DNA from: Lycium barbarum
Lineage: Eukaryota; Streptophyta; Magnoliopsida; Solanales; Solanaceae
DNA: 64,000 nucleotides
Direction of reading: 5' to 3'
Assembly: GCF_019175385.1 (NCBI RefSeq)
Contig: NC_083341.1
Coordinates: forward strand, 89,430,321-89,494,320
Shown piece after piece: positions 33,337 through 44,748 of this stretch (position 1 is its first letter; each line of letters opens with the position of its first letter). The notes below the pieces were generated by a model that was not told the DNA's origin, did not search any database, and saw nothing but the letters and a program-made list of their open reading frames with translations. Position numbers and translations under genes: made by a program.

Positions 33337-36300
33337 TGTTATGTCCCGTGTTTTCGTATAATTGGAAATCGAGAAATAATTAAGACTTGTGTGTTATAAG
33401 GGAATATTTTGATTCTAGTTGATGTGACTATGTTGGTTATGAAATCATTGATGTTAAGACATTGGGGAAGGCCGAGGGTAAATTTGGAATTTCGGAAATT
33501 AGTTTCGGGAATTACAAAACGGGACTTTTAATGAATTGGGCCAAGGAAATTGAAATAAAAATTTGGGCCCAAAGAGGTGGGGTGGCCGGCCACTAGGCAT
33601 GGGCCAAGCCCACTTTTAAAAGTCATGTGCTATGCACATGACCTCTATATGGATATATATCAAGTAATACTTCGAAATTATCAAGCAAAAAATTGCAACT
33701 CCAACTTTGAGCTCTAGGAGCCCTTCGGCCGAACCCCTTTCCTTTTAAAAAAAAAAAAATTCCCAAGCCTTTGATTCTAATCCAAGTATCTTGATTCTCC
33801 CATATTTTTAAAGTACTCAAGACCCTCTTCAACGGGGTATAATTAATTTGGCAAAAGGTGCGCGTTTGCGGCAAGTCGAAAATTCAAGAGAAAGGTAAGA
33901 ATTTTGCCCCTCAAATGTTATGGAATTGGTATGAATGTGTTAAGGATTGAGAATAGACGAGAATCCCGTAGTTTTGATGTGTGTAGAAAACCGTGGGTGT
34001 GTGTGTATAAGGTGTTGTGACCGTGTGCCTAAGAAGGAGAAAGAAGTGTGAATTTGATCTTGTTTAGTTTGTTTATTGCGTCGTTGTGACAATTATGATG
34101 TAAATGATCGTTTAACGAATTGAATTGGTGTTGAAAAAAATGATTTCGGAACATTATCGGAAAGTATATACCTTTGGTATATTTGTGTATATCATTGTAT
34201 ATCTATGATACTAAAAGACTTTAAATGTGACTTATGGTTGATGTTAATGAATTTGGAATGAAACAAAGCGAGTTTGAATGTTCGCCGTAAGTTTTTGATG
34301 TTTTGGATGAAATATGGAAAGTAATGAACTTTGGGAAATTTTGTATATTGTTTGGAGTGTAATTGGGATGGGTTTGAATAATCTTGAATGGGTGAATGAA
34401 TACAATAATGTTGGCATAAGTTTGGAATTGTGAAGTTTGAATGAAAGTTGTCAACTTGTGTAGTAAGGTAGAACTTTAAAGTTAGAATGACTTGATTGTG
34501 GTTTATGTTGTTTGATGATGTTAGGGTTGTTGTTGTTGATGTATTTTGAGCCGAGCTGAGTCTCGGGGGTGTTAGATTTATAGGGGAAATGCTGCCGAAA
34601 TTTCGATAGCCAAGTATAGCCCAAAGGTTAAGATGTTAACTTTCATGAATAGTAACTGGTGAAAGTGACCATTTGCAGTTTTTGGACGAAACGGGAATTG
34701 AGATTTGACGAGCGTAAGGCGCAAACCAGGTATGTAAAGCCTACCTTTCCTTCTTTTGGCATGTCCTAGTCATACTATGTTAAGATCGGACCCTCGGGGA
34801 TAATTCTGCTCTTTGAAATCCGAGTTCAAGTTTGGGCACTATTCATTCAGCGCAATTGAAACCTATTCCTTATATTTGGTTGAAAGAATGTTCAAACCTT
34901 CATAACTTTTGCTATTGTGTCCGAATCTCTCCGAAACTTTCGTAGATGGCTTTATGGAGCCTAAAGTTCGTGATTTGTGTCCGCCGCCTCGATTTGACTC
35001 AAGGTGGGCCCGTAAGCCCCGAGGCTTCCCTTATTTGGTTTGTTTGACTCATTTCCGTCCGATATGAAAAGTGATCGTTTGCCTAGGACTCAAAGGTCCG
35101 TTTGAAATTTCCTATATCGTTATTGAACGTTTGCACTATGAATGATGTTAGATTTTCGGAAGATGACCTGTGAATTGTTTTTCAAAGGTTTTTGCAGTAT
35201 GGAACTTCGCAACTTCCATATATTAACTCTGATCGAACTGACTCCTACTCCGAGCCTTCTGGCGTCGGTATATGCCTATATGTAATTATATGTCGAGTCC
35301 TGTAATTTACTTTTGATATGCATATGGTTTCTGCACTACTCCGTTCGTGCCATTCGCTATGATTTCGTTCGTCGGTACCCGGGCCGGCTTTGTGATCGTG
35401 CGCGCTATACCATATTCGGAAGTATGATGTGTTACGGTTTCCGAGGCCTCGCCATAGGGCTGGTTACCGTTTATGGAGTTATGATGTGATATGGCATTTG
35501 ATATGTTCTGATGATGTGATATGTGTGTGATACGATTTGTCTGGAGACTGTACGGAGATTTGAAAAACTTCTGGAGTATGATGTGTTGTGGCACCAGCGT
35601 CGGGGGGGTGACCACGTTCCTAAGCCCTATACATGACTTTTATTTGCATTTGTACATTTATCTTCCGTACAGGTTTGATTTGCTACTTTGACGTTTGTGT
35701 TTGTTCCTTCTGACTCCAGTTATGATTGTGATTTCTGTACCTTCTGCTTTATATACTCAGTACTTCTCCCGTACTGACCCCCTGTTCTTCGGGGGGCTGC
35801 GTTTCATGCCCGCAGGTACAGAAGCTCGTTTGGGTGATCCTCCGGTTTAGGCTACCTATTCTGCTATTTTGGAGAGCTCCCCTTGATCCGGAGCTTAACT
35901 TTTGGTACATACCTTTTGCTGTGTGTGGATTCTGTACATTTGTGGCTGTGTGGGTACGGCGGGGCCCTGTCCCGTCATATGTTCGTATGTTCTGTTTTGT
36001 TTTAGAGGCCTGTAGTCATGTTTGTGGGTCGTGGGTCCGGTGTGTTTGTATGTGGATCTGTTTTGCGTTCTTAAGCGGCCCGTATGCTACTATGGCCAAG
36101 ACGGCCCATGAGTTTGTACGTGTGTGTGTGCATTTGGGCGATGTAAATTCCGCCACCTTTCTGATTTTGATATGACTGTTCTGCACGGGCGACCGCTTAA
36201 GATAAGTGTTCGATCAATGTTCGTGTGACGTCTGCTATTAGTTTCAGTTCGAACAACGTATGTTAAGTCTGAATGAGTCTTAATATGATGATCTGGTTTG

Positions 36301-36362
36301 TGAGTCTGTTTGGGGTGCCTAAGTAGGGCACGAGTCGCGGCCCACGGGGTTGGGTCGTGACA
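33337..36362 (+). mobile_element. Element E 3' LTR
   Basis: It is almost identical to the 5' LTR. The donor-like AAAG|GTAAGAATT is at 33894/33895, the 51-nt micro-exon-like segment at 34679-34729, and the R/U5 hairpins at 35754-35818. It ends GGTCGTGACA and is followed by the duplicated AGTTT. Confidence 0.95.
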
Positions 36363-36367
36363 AGTTT

Positions 36368-36403
36368 AACATTCGAGGACGAATGTTCTAAAGGGGGGGA
36401 GGA
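36368..36403 (+). promoter_or_regulatory. Element D palindrome and polypurine tract
   Basis: AACATTCGAGGACGAATGTT (36368-36387), then TAAAGGGGGGGAGGA, directly before the D 3' LTR. E integrated immediately upstream, leaving this signal intact. Confidence 0.95.
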
Positions 36404-39400
36404 TGTTATATCCCGTACTTTCGAGTGTTCGGGAAAATTTGAGATAATTTTGATTTGTAAGGAATGAAGTCATGTGTTGATTTGAATTCACACATGTGTG
36501 TGTTGTTCATGAGAAATATTGGTGTGGAAATACGGAGGTAGGCCAAGGGCCAAATTTGTAATTTTGAAAATTAGTTTCGGGAATTACAAAACGAGAGTTA
36601 TAAGTCTTTGGGCTCAAAAAAAACAAATATGAAAAATTAGGCCCAAAAGAGGGGGGTGGCCGGCCACTATGGCCCAAGCCCACACCTCACAATTTCCATG
36701 TGTTAAACATTAGATTAAGGGGGTCTTTATCCTTTAGAAGTTTCATGAATAATTGAGAGAAAGAAAAAAAAAATAAAGCAAGAGAGCAAGAACAAGAGGA
36801 GGGGTTTCAGCTCCTTCAAAAAGAAAAGAAAAAAATCTTAGCTCCTTGAATCATGGTCCAAAAATCATGATTTTCTAGTAATATTACTCACTCAAGTATG
36901 CTCTCCAACATGGTATAATTTTCAAGGCAAGAAGGTGTTTGTGTTGGCAAGTGGAGAATTGAAGAAAAGGTAAGGATTTCATGTTCTTGTGATGTTATGA
37001 AAGCTTGGTTTATGTTGTAGTGCATGGAAATGAGTGGAAATTATGAAAATATGGAAGTTTACATGGCATTTATATATATACATGTGTGGCCGTGTGTGTG
37101 CCTTGATGAATAGATAATATGAATTGAATTTTATGTTGTAATCTAGTTGTGGTTATGATGGAATTCATATTGAGAATGAAAGTGGAATGAATTTGGTTGA
37201 AGTTGGAAATTTATATGATTGGCCGTGTGATGTTTGAAAATTGAAATGGAAATGAATTAATGTTGTTTAGTATGTTAATTGTGTCGTTGTGAAGTGAATG
37301 GAAGAATAATGGTTTTTGTTGTAATGGAAAGTTTGTTGTTGAGTTGTTGTACGAAATATGTAACCTTATTGTAGTTTATGTAAATATAGAAATGGAAGTT
37401 TTGAGGTGTGAATTATGGTGATTGTTGATGAAGTGGAAGATGGAAACATGTTATGAATATGCATGTTAAAGATTAGAAGTTTTGTATGATTTTATGACTT
37501 GGATGGAAAGTTGGTATATTTGGTATATCGTGTGAATATTTCGTAGAAATGATATGAAATGCTTCCAAATGGCATTGTAATGATCTTGATTAATGATGAC
37601 TATGAAAACGTTGAGATTAGTTTGGAAGTGTGAAGTCGGAATGAAAGTTTTTGCGTTGTATCGAAAAGGAAGCTAGTTGTATTATGATGTGTTATAGTGG
37701 TGATTGTTGTTGTTGTTAGTGTGGTGTTTTGGTTTGGTTGTTGACATATGGAGCCGAGCTAAGTCTCGGGGATGCTATGTATATAAAGGAAATGCTGCCG
37801 AAATTTCGGTAGGCAAGTATGTACTTAAGTTGGGCCCTTAAGGCTTGAATTTGACAATTGGTAAAAGTGACCATTTGCAGATTTTGGACGGAACGGGAAT
37901 CGAGTCTGGACGAGCGTAGAGCGCAACTAAGGTATGTAAAGCCTTCCCCTTCATTCTTTGGCATGTCCTAGACATACTAGGCTGAGATTTGAGCCTCGGG
38001 GGCAATTCTGCTCATAGAAATCCGAGATTGATTTTTGGTACTATTCATTCAATGCAATTGAACTACAAAAGGTGCATTTTGTTAGAAAAATGGTTAAGCA
38101 TCCGTAACTTTCACAAATGTAATCCGATCGCTCTGAAACTTTCCTGGGTGACTCCGTAGAGTATAATGTGCGTGATTCATGTCTGCCACCTCGACTTGAC
38201 CCGAGGTGGGCCCGCTATCCCCGACTTCTCTTCTATGGTCCTGTTTGTTTCATTCTTGTACGATAAGTCAAGGGAACTTATGGTTATTGTTCCGACTACT
38301 AAACGGGAGTTATTTTAACTATTCTGAGTTTGATTTAATGTTTATTGAAATGATTGTGGAGACAGAAACCTTGATATCTTTGGAATGGCTTTAGCCAGCT
38401 CACTTTTGTCCGGAGCTCACAGGTAGCTCCTGGTTATTATGCTGTTCACTATACGATAGGTGCTATGACCACCTTTATGAGCCTTATAAAATATTTTTGA
38501 CATCTAAACCGTTTTGAAAATCTTACCCTGATAATTTGGATAAACTACTTATCTTCTGTATTTTCTGATATACGATTTTGGCATACCTGAATCTTGTGTG
38601 ACGCATGATCCTGGCACGTGTGATTTATGTTTGGGAAGTAGTGATTTGGTATCCTGTATGGTTATTTTCTGTTTTACCGAGTCCCGGGCCGGTTATGTGA
38701 ATATGCGCATATGTGATATCGGCCGCTGGACCCTCGACCGCGGCGTGTCCGACATTGACTGCTGGACCCTTGACCGCGTCATGCCGGACGTGTGGCATTG
38801 ACTGCTGGACCCTTGACCATGTCTGCCGCACTTGTGATTATGCCCGACATAGACCGCTGGACCCTTGACCGCGGTATGTCGAAATTGTGGTAGTGACCGC
38901 TGGATACTTGACCACGGTATGTATGATTGTGACCGCTGGATACTTGACCGCGGTATGTGTGATTGTGACCGCTGGACCCCCGGCCGCGGTATGTGTGATA
39001 ATGACCGCTGGGTACTTGGCCGCGGTATGCATGATGGCGACCACTGGACTTATGGCCGCGGTAAGTGTGCGTTTGATTCTTTTGTATGCATGAAACAAAA
39101 ATGATTTTCAGAAGAAAGTAAAGCATTTTGGCATTCTAATTGCCGTATTCGTCAGCCGGAACCTCTTGTGTGTGACTTGCACGTCAGAGGTGACATTGTG
39201 GCATCCTGGTTATTCGTGCACACTCCGTTGCACTGTCTACTGCGCCCATCATTAAAGGGCCGAAACCTGATATAAATGTATATTATCTGTACTTGTGTAA
39301 GTTATGATTCTGTATGCATGGTTCTGCCTGTTACACTTCTAGACAGTTGATTCAGAGAATGATTTTGTCGGTGTTGCTTCTGTATGACTGAGCCGGACTA

Positions 39401-40106
39401 TGATTCAGTCGACTATAGTTCTGCACCCCTAGCTTTGGTTGCGGGTACATCAGTCGCACTCTGTGCCCCGATCCGCACGATGATCCTGTCAGTTAAGCTC
39501 TGTGCCTCTGTTTCATATCACGATTCAGACGGCTACACCCCGTGCTTATGATATATGTCGTGGTCCTGCACACACACTCTGTATTTCTGTTTCAGACTCG
39601 GGTCCGATCCTACCTGTTGTACTTCTATACTTCTGGCTCGGGTTTTGATTATATTGTTACATGGTCTCTTTACATACTCGGTGCATTTCCGTACTGATCC
39701 CCTGTCCTTCGGGGGCTGCGTTTCATGCCGCGCAGGTACTCCCAGTTGAGGTGAGGATAGATGGAAGATATCTCAGCATAGATGGCAAGCTCCATTTGTT
39801 CCCGGAGTGCTGCCGAGTCAGAGCCTGTATGTTATGCGCTTGGAATCTGGTTATAGACTTTGCAGACAGTGTTGTGGGTGTTGGTTGTCGGTCTGTGTAT
39901 GTAATGAATTTTGTATGTTCACAAATTTGTTCGGCCTGAGGGCCACGGGAAAGAATTTTTCTGAAAGAAAAGTTTTGCTATGTACTTTATTATTTGATTT
40001 AAAAAAAATATGACGTGATTTTATGTGTACCAAGAGTCTGAGGGTTCGCTCGGCCCTAAGTAAGGGTCGGGTGCCCATCACACCCTAGTGAGGTCGGGGT
40101 GTGACA
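36404..40106 (+). mobile_element. Element D 3' LTR
   Basis: 3703 bp, TGTTATATCCCG to GGTGTGACA. Splice-like signals are intact here: AAAG|GTAAGG (36969/36970), the acceptor ATTTGCAG (to 37880), and a 51-nt segment (37881-37931) followed by GTATGTAAAG. The 36-bp minisatellite is at about 38720-39066 and the R/U5 stem at about 39686-39720. Confidence 0.95.
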
Positions 40107-40111
40107 CTCAC

Positions 40112-40403
40112 CTTGATGATGGCCAGTTTGCCATTCTGTATATACAATTTCTGATAACTCTGACCTCTGTAACTCCCAGTAGTATTATTTGCTTTCTCTT
40201 GTCGACACCACTCTCCTGCTGAAATCAAAGGTTAGTATAAGGGATTTCATTTCCTATGGCTGGGCTCTATCGCACGATCTTAGATATGAAAGAAAGGTAA
40301 CATCCTAAATGTCCTGTAGCTTCTTGTTTATAGATGTGGTGCACAACACACTGATAAACAAGACTCTACTAGACACGGTCTGTAGACACTCCGAGGATGA
40401 ACT
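40112..40403 (-). other. Element C leader region with splice-acceptor-like site
   Basis: Minus-strand sequence after the primer site. It includes the leader hairpin and, at 40237-40219, TACTAACCTTTGATTTCAG, a textbook branch site and acceptor. No ATG-led gag follows before the D insertion at 40106. Confidence 0.75.
40323..40362 (-). promoter_or_regulatory. Leader hairpin with GTGCAC loop (C)
   Basis: The minus-strand arms CTTGTTTATCAGTGTG and CACATCTATAAACAAG pair almost fully around the loop TTGTGCAC. The palindrome is at 40339-40344. Stem ends are CTTG/CAAG, whereas E has CTTG/CAGG and F has CCTG/CAGG. Confidence 0.75.
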
Positions 40404-40415
40404 GCTCTGATACCA
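40404..40415 (-). promoter_or_regulatory. Element C primer-binding site
   Basis: The minus strand reads TGGTATCAGAGC, a perfect initiator-Met tRNA complement, four bases from the LTR end at 40420. Confidence 0.95.
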
Positions 40416-40419
40416 CTTT

Positions 40420-40554
40420 TGTCACGACCCAACCCCGTGGGCCATGACTAGTGCCCGACCTGGACACTTGTATACGTACCAGTTGGATATAACCAAACTG
40501 AATCTAAGAACAATATGGAGACTTGCAAAAGAACTCCAAAGGTTCATAACGTCA

Positions 40555-40600
<46 letters not shown>

Positions 40601-40854
40601 CGAAATAAACTGTCTCCTGAGGAGTCACAACTAATCAAATCATAAAATGATACGCAAGCCGACAAGGCTGCCACGACATATCAATATCATATGCAAGCCG
40701 ACAAGGCTGCCACTATAGAGGAACATCATATCATAGCACATCGTATAGACACAGCTGAACATAAATTATACACAACCCACACATATGTCTACAGACCTCT
40801 AAGAATATCGATAGCGAAATATGATGGGACAGGGCCCCGCCGTACCCCTGGATA

Positions 40855-40885
<31 letters not shown>

Positions 40886-41198
40886 CATAAGATTTGTACC
40901 AAAAGTCTAGGCTCCGAAACAACGGAGCTCTCCAAGATAGCTGAGTAGAAGTCCTATGCTCAAGGGTCACCAACCGACTATCTGTACCTGCGGGCATGAA
41001 ACGCAGCCCCCCGAAGAAAGGGGGTCAGTACGGAATATGTACTGAGTATATAAAGCATGAAATATAGTAAAGAGGATCATAACTGAAATAGGGAGTACAT
41101 GAGACAAGTATAACATCCAGAATACCAAAACGCTTGCCTTTTGAACCATAAATCATGCATGTCAATATCATATATCATACCCGGCCCATTATGTGAGG
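40420..41198 (-). mobile_element. Element C 5' LTR, U3 side deleted
   Basis: It begins (plus coordinates) TGTCACGACCCAAC like the 3' LTR and carries a duplicated CAAGCCGACAAGGCTGCCAC unit (40656 and 40692 regions), a short AT run (40859-40884) and the R/U5 hairpins (40984-41050). Near 41198 LTR sequence stops and B pol sequence resumes, so roughly the promoter half of this LTR is gone. Confidence 0.8.
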
Positions 41199-42775
41199 CT
41201 CCTCTGGAGAAGAAAGAATTAATTCTGAGCTTCACCAACTAGCCAGCCTTGGAATTCGCCTAATTGATTCAAGCAATGCAGGACTTGGTATCCACGACCC
41301 AACTGTTTTGTCCCTAGATATGGAGGTGAGAGAGCGCCAATATGAAGATCCCCAGTTGATTCACTATAGAGATACATTTCGTGAGAAAGAGAAGTCGCAT
41401 TTTTTAAGTTACTACAGATGGAGTCCTTAGATATCGACACAGACTATGTGTTTCGAATGTTGCCGAACAACATCGTCGTATTCTAGAAGAAGCTCATTAC
41501 TCTCGGTACTCTATACAACCAGGGGCAACAAAGATGTATCATGATCTTAGGCTGATGTATTGGTCGGATGGAATGAAGAATGATATAGCAGAATTTATAG
41601 CCCAATGTCCAAATTGCCAACAAGTGAAGATCGAGCATCAAAAGCCAGGAGGATTGTTACAAGCCATGGACATTCCAACCAAGAAATGGGAAGTGATCAA
41701 CATGGATTTTATTGTAGGGTTGGCTCATTCCCGAAGCAAGCATGACTCCATATGGGTGATCGTGGACAGACTTACGAAATCAGCCCATTTTCTTCCGGTC
41801 AGAACCACACATTCGGCAGAAGATTATGCAAGGTTGTATCTTAAAGAGATTATGCGACTTCACGACATCCCGGTGTCTATTATTACTGACAGAGGAGCAC
41901 AATTTATAGCTAAATTTTGGAAGTCCTTCCAAGAAGGTTTGGGTACTCAGGTAAGGCTTAGCATAGTGTTTCATCCACAAACTGATGGACAAGCCGAACG
42001 CACTATTCAGACCTTGGAAGACATGTTAAGGGCATGTGTGCTAGATTTCGGTGGTAGCTGGAATGACCACTTACCTCTCGTGCAGTTCGCATACAACAAC
42101 AACTATCATTTCGGTATTCAAATGGCCCCATATGAAGCTTTATATGCAAGAAAGTGTAGATCCCCAATTGGGTGGTTTGAAGTAGGAGAGGTACAGCTAA
42201 TAGGCCCTGAGTTGATTCAACAAGCGGTGGAAAAGTTCAAGGTTATCAACTATTGACAGCCCAAAGTCGTCAGAAATCTTATGCGGACAATCGTCGACGA
42301 GACTTAGAATTCCAAGTTGATGATTGGGTATTCTTGAAGGTGTCACCGATAAAAGCGTGATGAGATTTGGTAAGAAGGGAAAGTTAAGTCCTCGATACAT
42401 TGAACATTATAAGATTGTGCGCAAGATAGGCCAAGTAGCTTATGAACTAGATTTACCTCCAGAACTTGAATCAGTCCATCCAGTCATTCACATATCAATA
42501 CTCCGTAAGTGTGTCGGAGATCCTACTAGGGTCTTGCCGGTAGATGATGTTCAAATGACTGAAAAGTTTGACTTATAAAGAGGTAACCATTGTCATACTA
42601 GATAGACAAGTACGGAGGCTTAGAAACAAAGAGGTAGCCACGGTTAAGGTCTTGTGGAGGAATAAAAATCAAGAGGAAACGACTTGGGAAGCGGAAGAAA
42701 ACATGGAGTCCAAGTACCCGCACTTATTTCAACCCTCGAAAGAGATCCAAGATGAGACTTCAATATTATGAGGTA
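41199..42775 (+). pseudogene. Element B linker, integrase and chromodomain
   Basis: After the C junction B continues with the linker before integrase (HQLASLGIR, ERQYEDPQLIHYRD), then a 240-codon open stretch (41534-42256). This has the second zinc-finger cysteines (CPNCQQVK) and an intact D,D-35-E triad: D in MDFIVGL, D in ITDRGAQF (41888-41890), E in GQAERTIQ (41996-41998). TGA near 42254 and a frameshift separate it from the C-terminal part (42324-42578) and a chromodomain-like end (42568-42771; VKVLWRNKNQEETTWEAEEN). The domain order confirms a chromovirus. Confidence 0.9.
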
Positions 42776-42972
42776 TGTATGCTTTCTTTTATGCTTTTAG
42801 TCATGTCTGGCCATAATTTCTTGCTATTGTGTTATGGCCCTGTGAGGCAATGTTATTATGGGCTGTTGTGACAGGATGGTAGCATCATATTACAAGGAAA
42901 ACTCTGGTGAAATTTCTGTAGGATTCTCAAGAACTTAACATTCGAGGACGAATGTTCTTACGGGGGTAAGAA
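42776..42972 (+). promoter_or_regulatory. Element B 3' spacer, palindrome and polypurine tract
   Basis: The non-coding spacer has GGCCCTGTGAGGCAATG and GAAAACTCTGGTGAAATT blocks, then AACATTCGAGGACGAATGTT (42936-42955) and CTTACGGGGGTAAGAA directly before the 3' LTR. The polypurine tract itself has decayed (C and T inside). Confidence 0.85.
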
Positions 42973-44748
42973 TGTTTCACCTTCCGCTTTATTGTAAGGA
43001 AATTTTGGCTTATTGGTGGTGTGTACCTTCGGTTCGGTAATTTGTACCACAGTTTTAGACATGAGATATTTTACCTTGTATGTGTACAGGTATAAGTATG
43101 CATTCTTGACATTACGAGGGAATTAGAAGTGAAACGAATCGAATCGAAGCAAAACGAAGCAGTTCAGAAAAACTGCTGAAACCAGTCAGCGTCGACGACC
43201 CAAAAGATGACCGTCGAGACGTCGACGAGCCGTCATCTTGCACCGTCGATAGGGATCTGCATACATACATCTGAGGCGGCAGTTCGACGGGGCATGTCGA
43301 CGGACCGTCGACCCTGCTCGTCGACCCGTGGATTTGGAACTTTCCAGCCCTGCTTATAAAAATAAGATCCCCATTATTATTCTATTATTCTCCCAAAAAC
43401 AGATCCTACATCTCTCTAGAACTCTCCAAAACCCTCCCTCTATTTTTACGTCAAATCTATACCAAGAAACCAAGATCAAAAGCCAAGATTAAGAGATTCA
43501 TATGCTAGAAAGCCTATTAGGGTTTTTGAAGAGTAAGAATTTCTTTGGTATACAAGTGGGGGATTTCATTCCAATGGAGTAGATTGACTCAAGGCTTATT
43601 CCTAAGTGATTAAGGTGAGTTTTATGTTTATTTCATGTTATTAAAAGTATTGGGAGGTTGAAAGACTTGGATTATGGAAGGGAGGAGAATGTGGAGTACA
43701 AACATGACTTGACTTGAATCATAGTTCTTGATATGTAATGAGAATAATCTTGCTATGAATAGTATTAAAGATGTTGTAGAGGCCTTGTATGAGGATGGAT
43801 ACGGTATGGTGCCATAGCTAGAGTTATGAAGGATTTTGATAGGAAATGTTGAGGATTTAATGATGTCTAGCTTGATTAAGTTATTGATATGATATTATGA
43901 ATGTTGTTATCGATGTTGGGAGTTGTTATAGCATATGGAGGAAGTTGTAGAAACAAAGGAGATGCTGTCCAATTTTCATTAGCTTTAGCTTACGCTTAAG
44001 TATGTTTCCGATTATCTAATCATAGTACCAATTCCTTTGAATGTAGAATTACAAACTTGGAAGGAAGCATTTAGTCGGCAAGTTAGAGAGGCGAAAAAGT
44101 ATGTAAGGCTGGTCGCTTCTTTTTTCTGAGGCATGATTCTTTTGGCATGACTTTCATTGTCTTTCCATGACGTTCTTACATTCCGGAAACTATGAGTCTA
44201 TGTATATAAAGAGCTTCCCATGAGATGAAGATAGGAAATATGTTACGAAGATGATTATGAGAATGATGAGTCTAAGTCTAGCGATTCTAAAGCTTATTAT
44301 GGGATATTCCTATAAAGTTAATGGCCCTTATATGACTCCTTGATATTGTTCATTGTTGCTAGACTAACCTTATAATGTTAGTTCCTTCAAGGTGAGACCT
44401 GATGCTTATGATTACTCCATAATGGAATCGGGGGTCCTCGACCTTAAATCACCCCGATAGAATTATAGTATTTACCCGATTCCTAATGAATGCCTTACGA
44501 TAAGTATATAATGATGAGATAACCCCATGCCTAGATGGCCGGGGATTCCTAATGCATCCCATGATTACTACATTGTATTTTTTGTATCATTTTTGCAGCC
44601 GTGAGGGCTTATATGTATATATATATATATGTATGTATGTTGCCTTCAAGAATATATGGGTCCAAGATGAGTGTGATGACTAGTGAAATGGGTGGTGCTC
44701 TGTAGTCAGATCCACGTACCCGTCTGGCCCCCTAGTCGGGTCATGACA
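42973..44748 (+). mobile_element. Element B 3' LTR
   Basis: 1776 bp from TGTTTCACCTTCC to GGGTCATGACA. It contains U3 palindromes (43188-43330), a TATA box (TTATAAAAAT, 43354 region), a leader ending TTAAG|GTGAGT (43614/43615), a micro-exon-like segment (44047-44098) and the GTATGTAAGG motif (44099). Compared with the 5' LTR it lacks about 0.5 kb around 44527, including the R/U5 hairpins. Confidence 0.9.

Larger units (their letters stand above)
27409..36362 (+). mobile_element. Element E: young non-autonomous LTR element with its own ORF
   Basis: It has LTRs of 3033 bp (27409-30441) and 3026 bp (33337-36362), a perfect PBS, a leader hairpin, a short acidic ORF, a 5S-like segment, a minisatellite, a palindrome and a polypurine tract. 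The target duplication AGTTT is perfect. By eye about 35-40 substitutions separate the LTRs (roughly 1.2%). No gag or pol was found in its 2.9-kb internal region. Confidence 0.95.
22160..40106 (+). mobile_element. Element D: large non-autonomous LTR element (LARD), split by E
   Basis: It has two 3.7-kb LTRs (22160-25860 and 36404-40106), an initiator-Met PBS, a leader hairpin, about 1.58 kb of internal sequence and a polypurine tract. The target duplication CTCAC (22155-22159 and 40107-40111) is perfect. E is inserted 5 bp before the palindrome and polypurine tract. There is no gag or pol, so D must have been mobilised by proteins of another element. By eye about 60 substitutions separate the two LTRs (roughly 1.7%), more than between the LTRs of nested E, as the nesting order requires. 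Confidence 0.95.
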
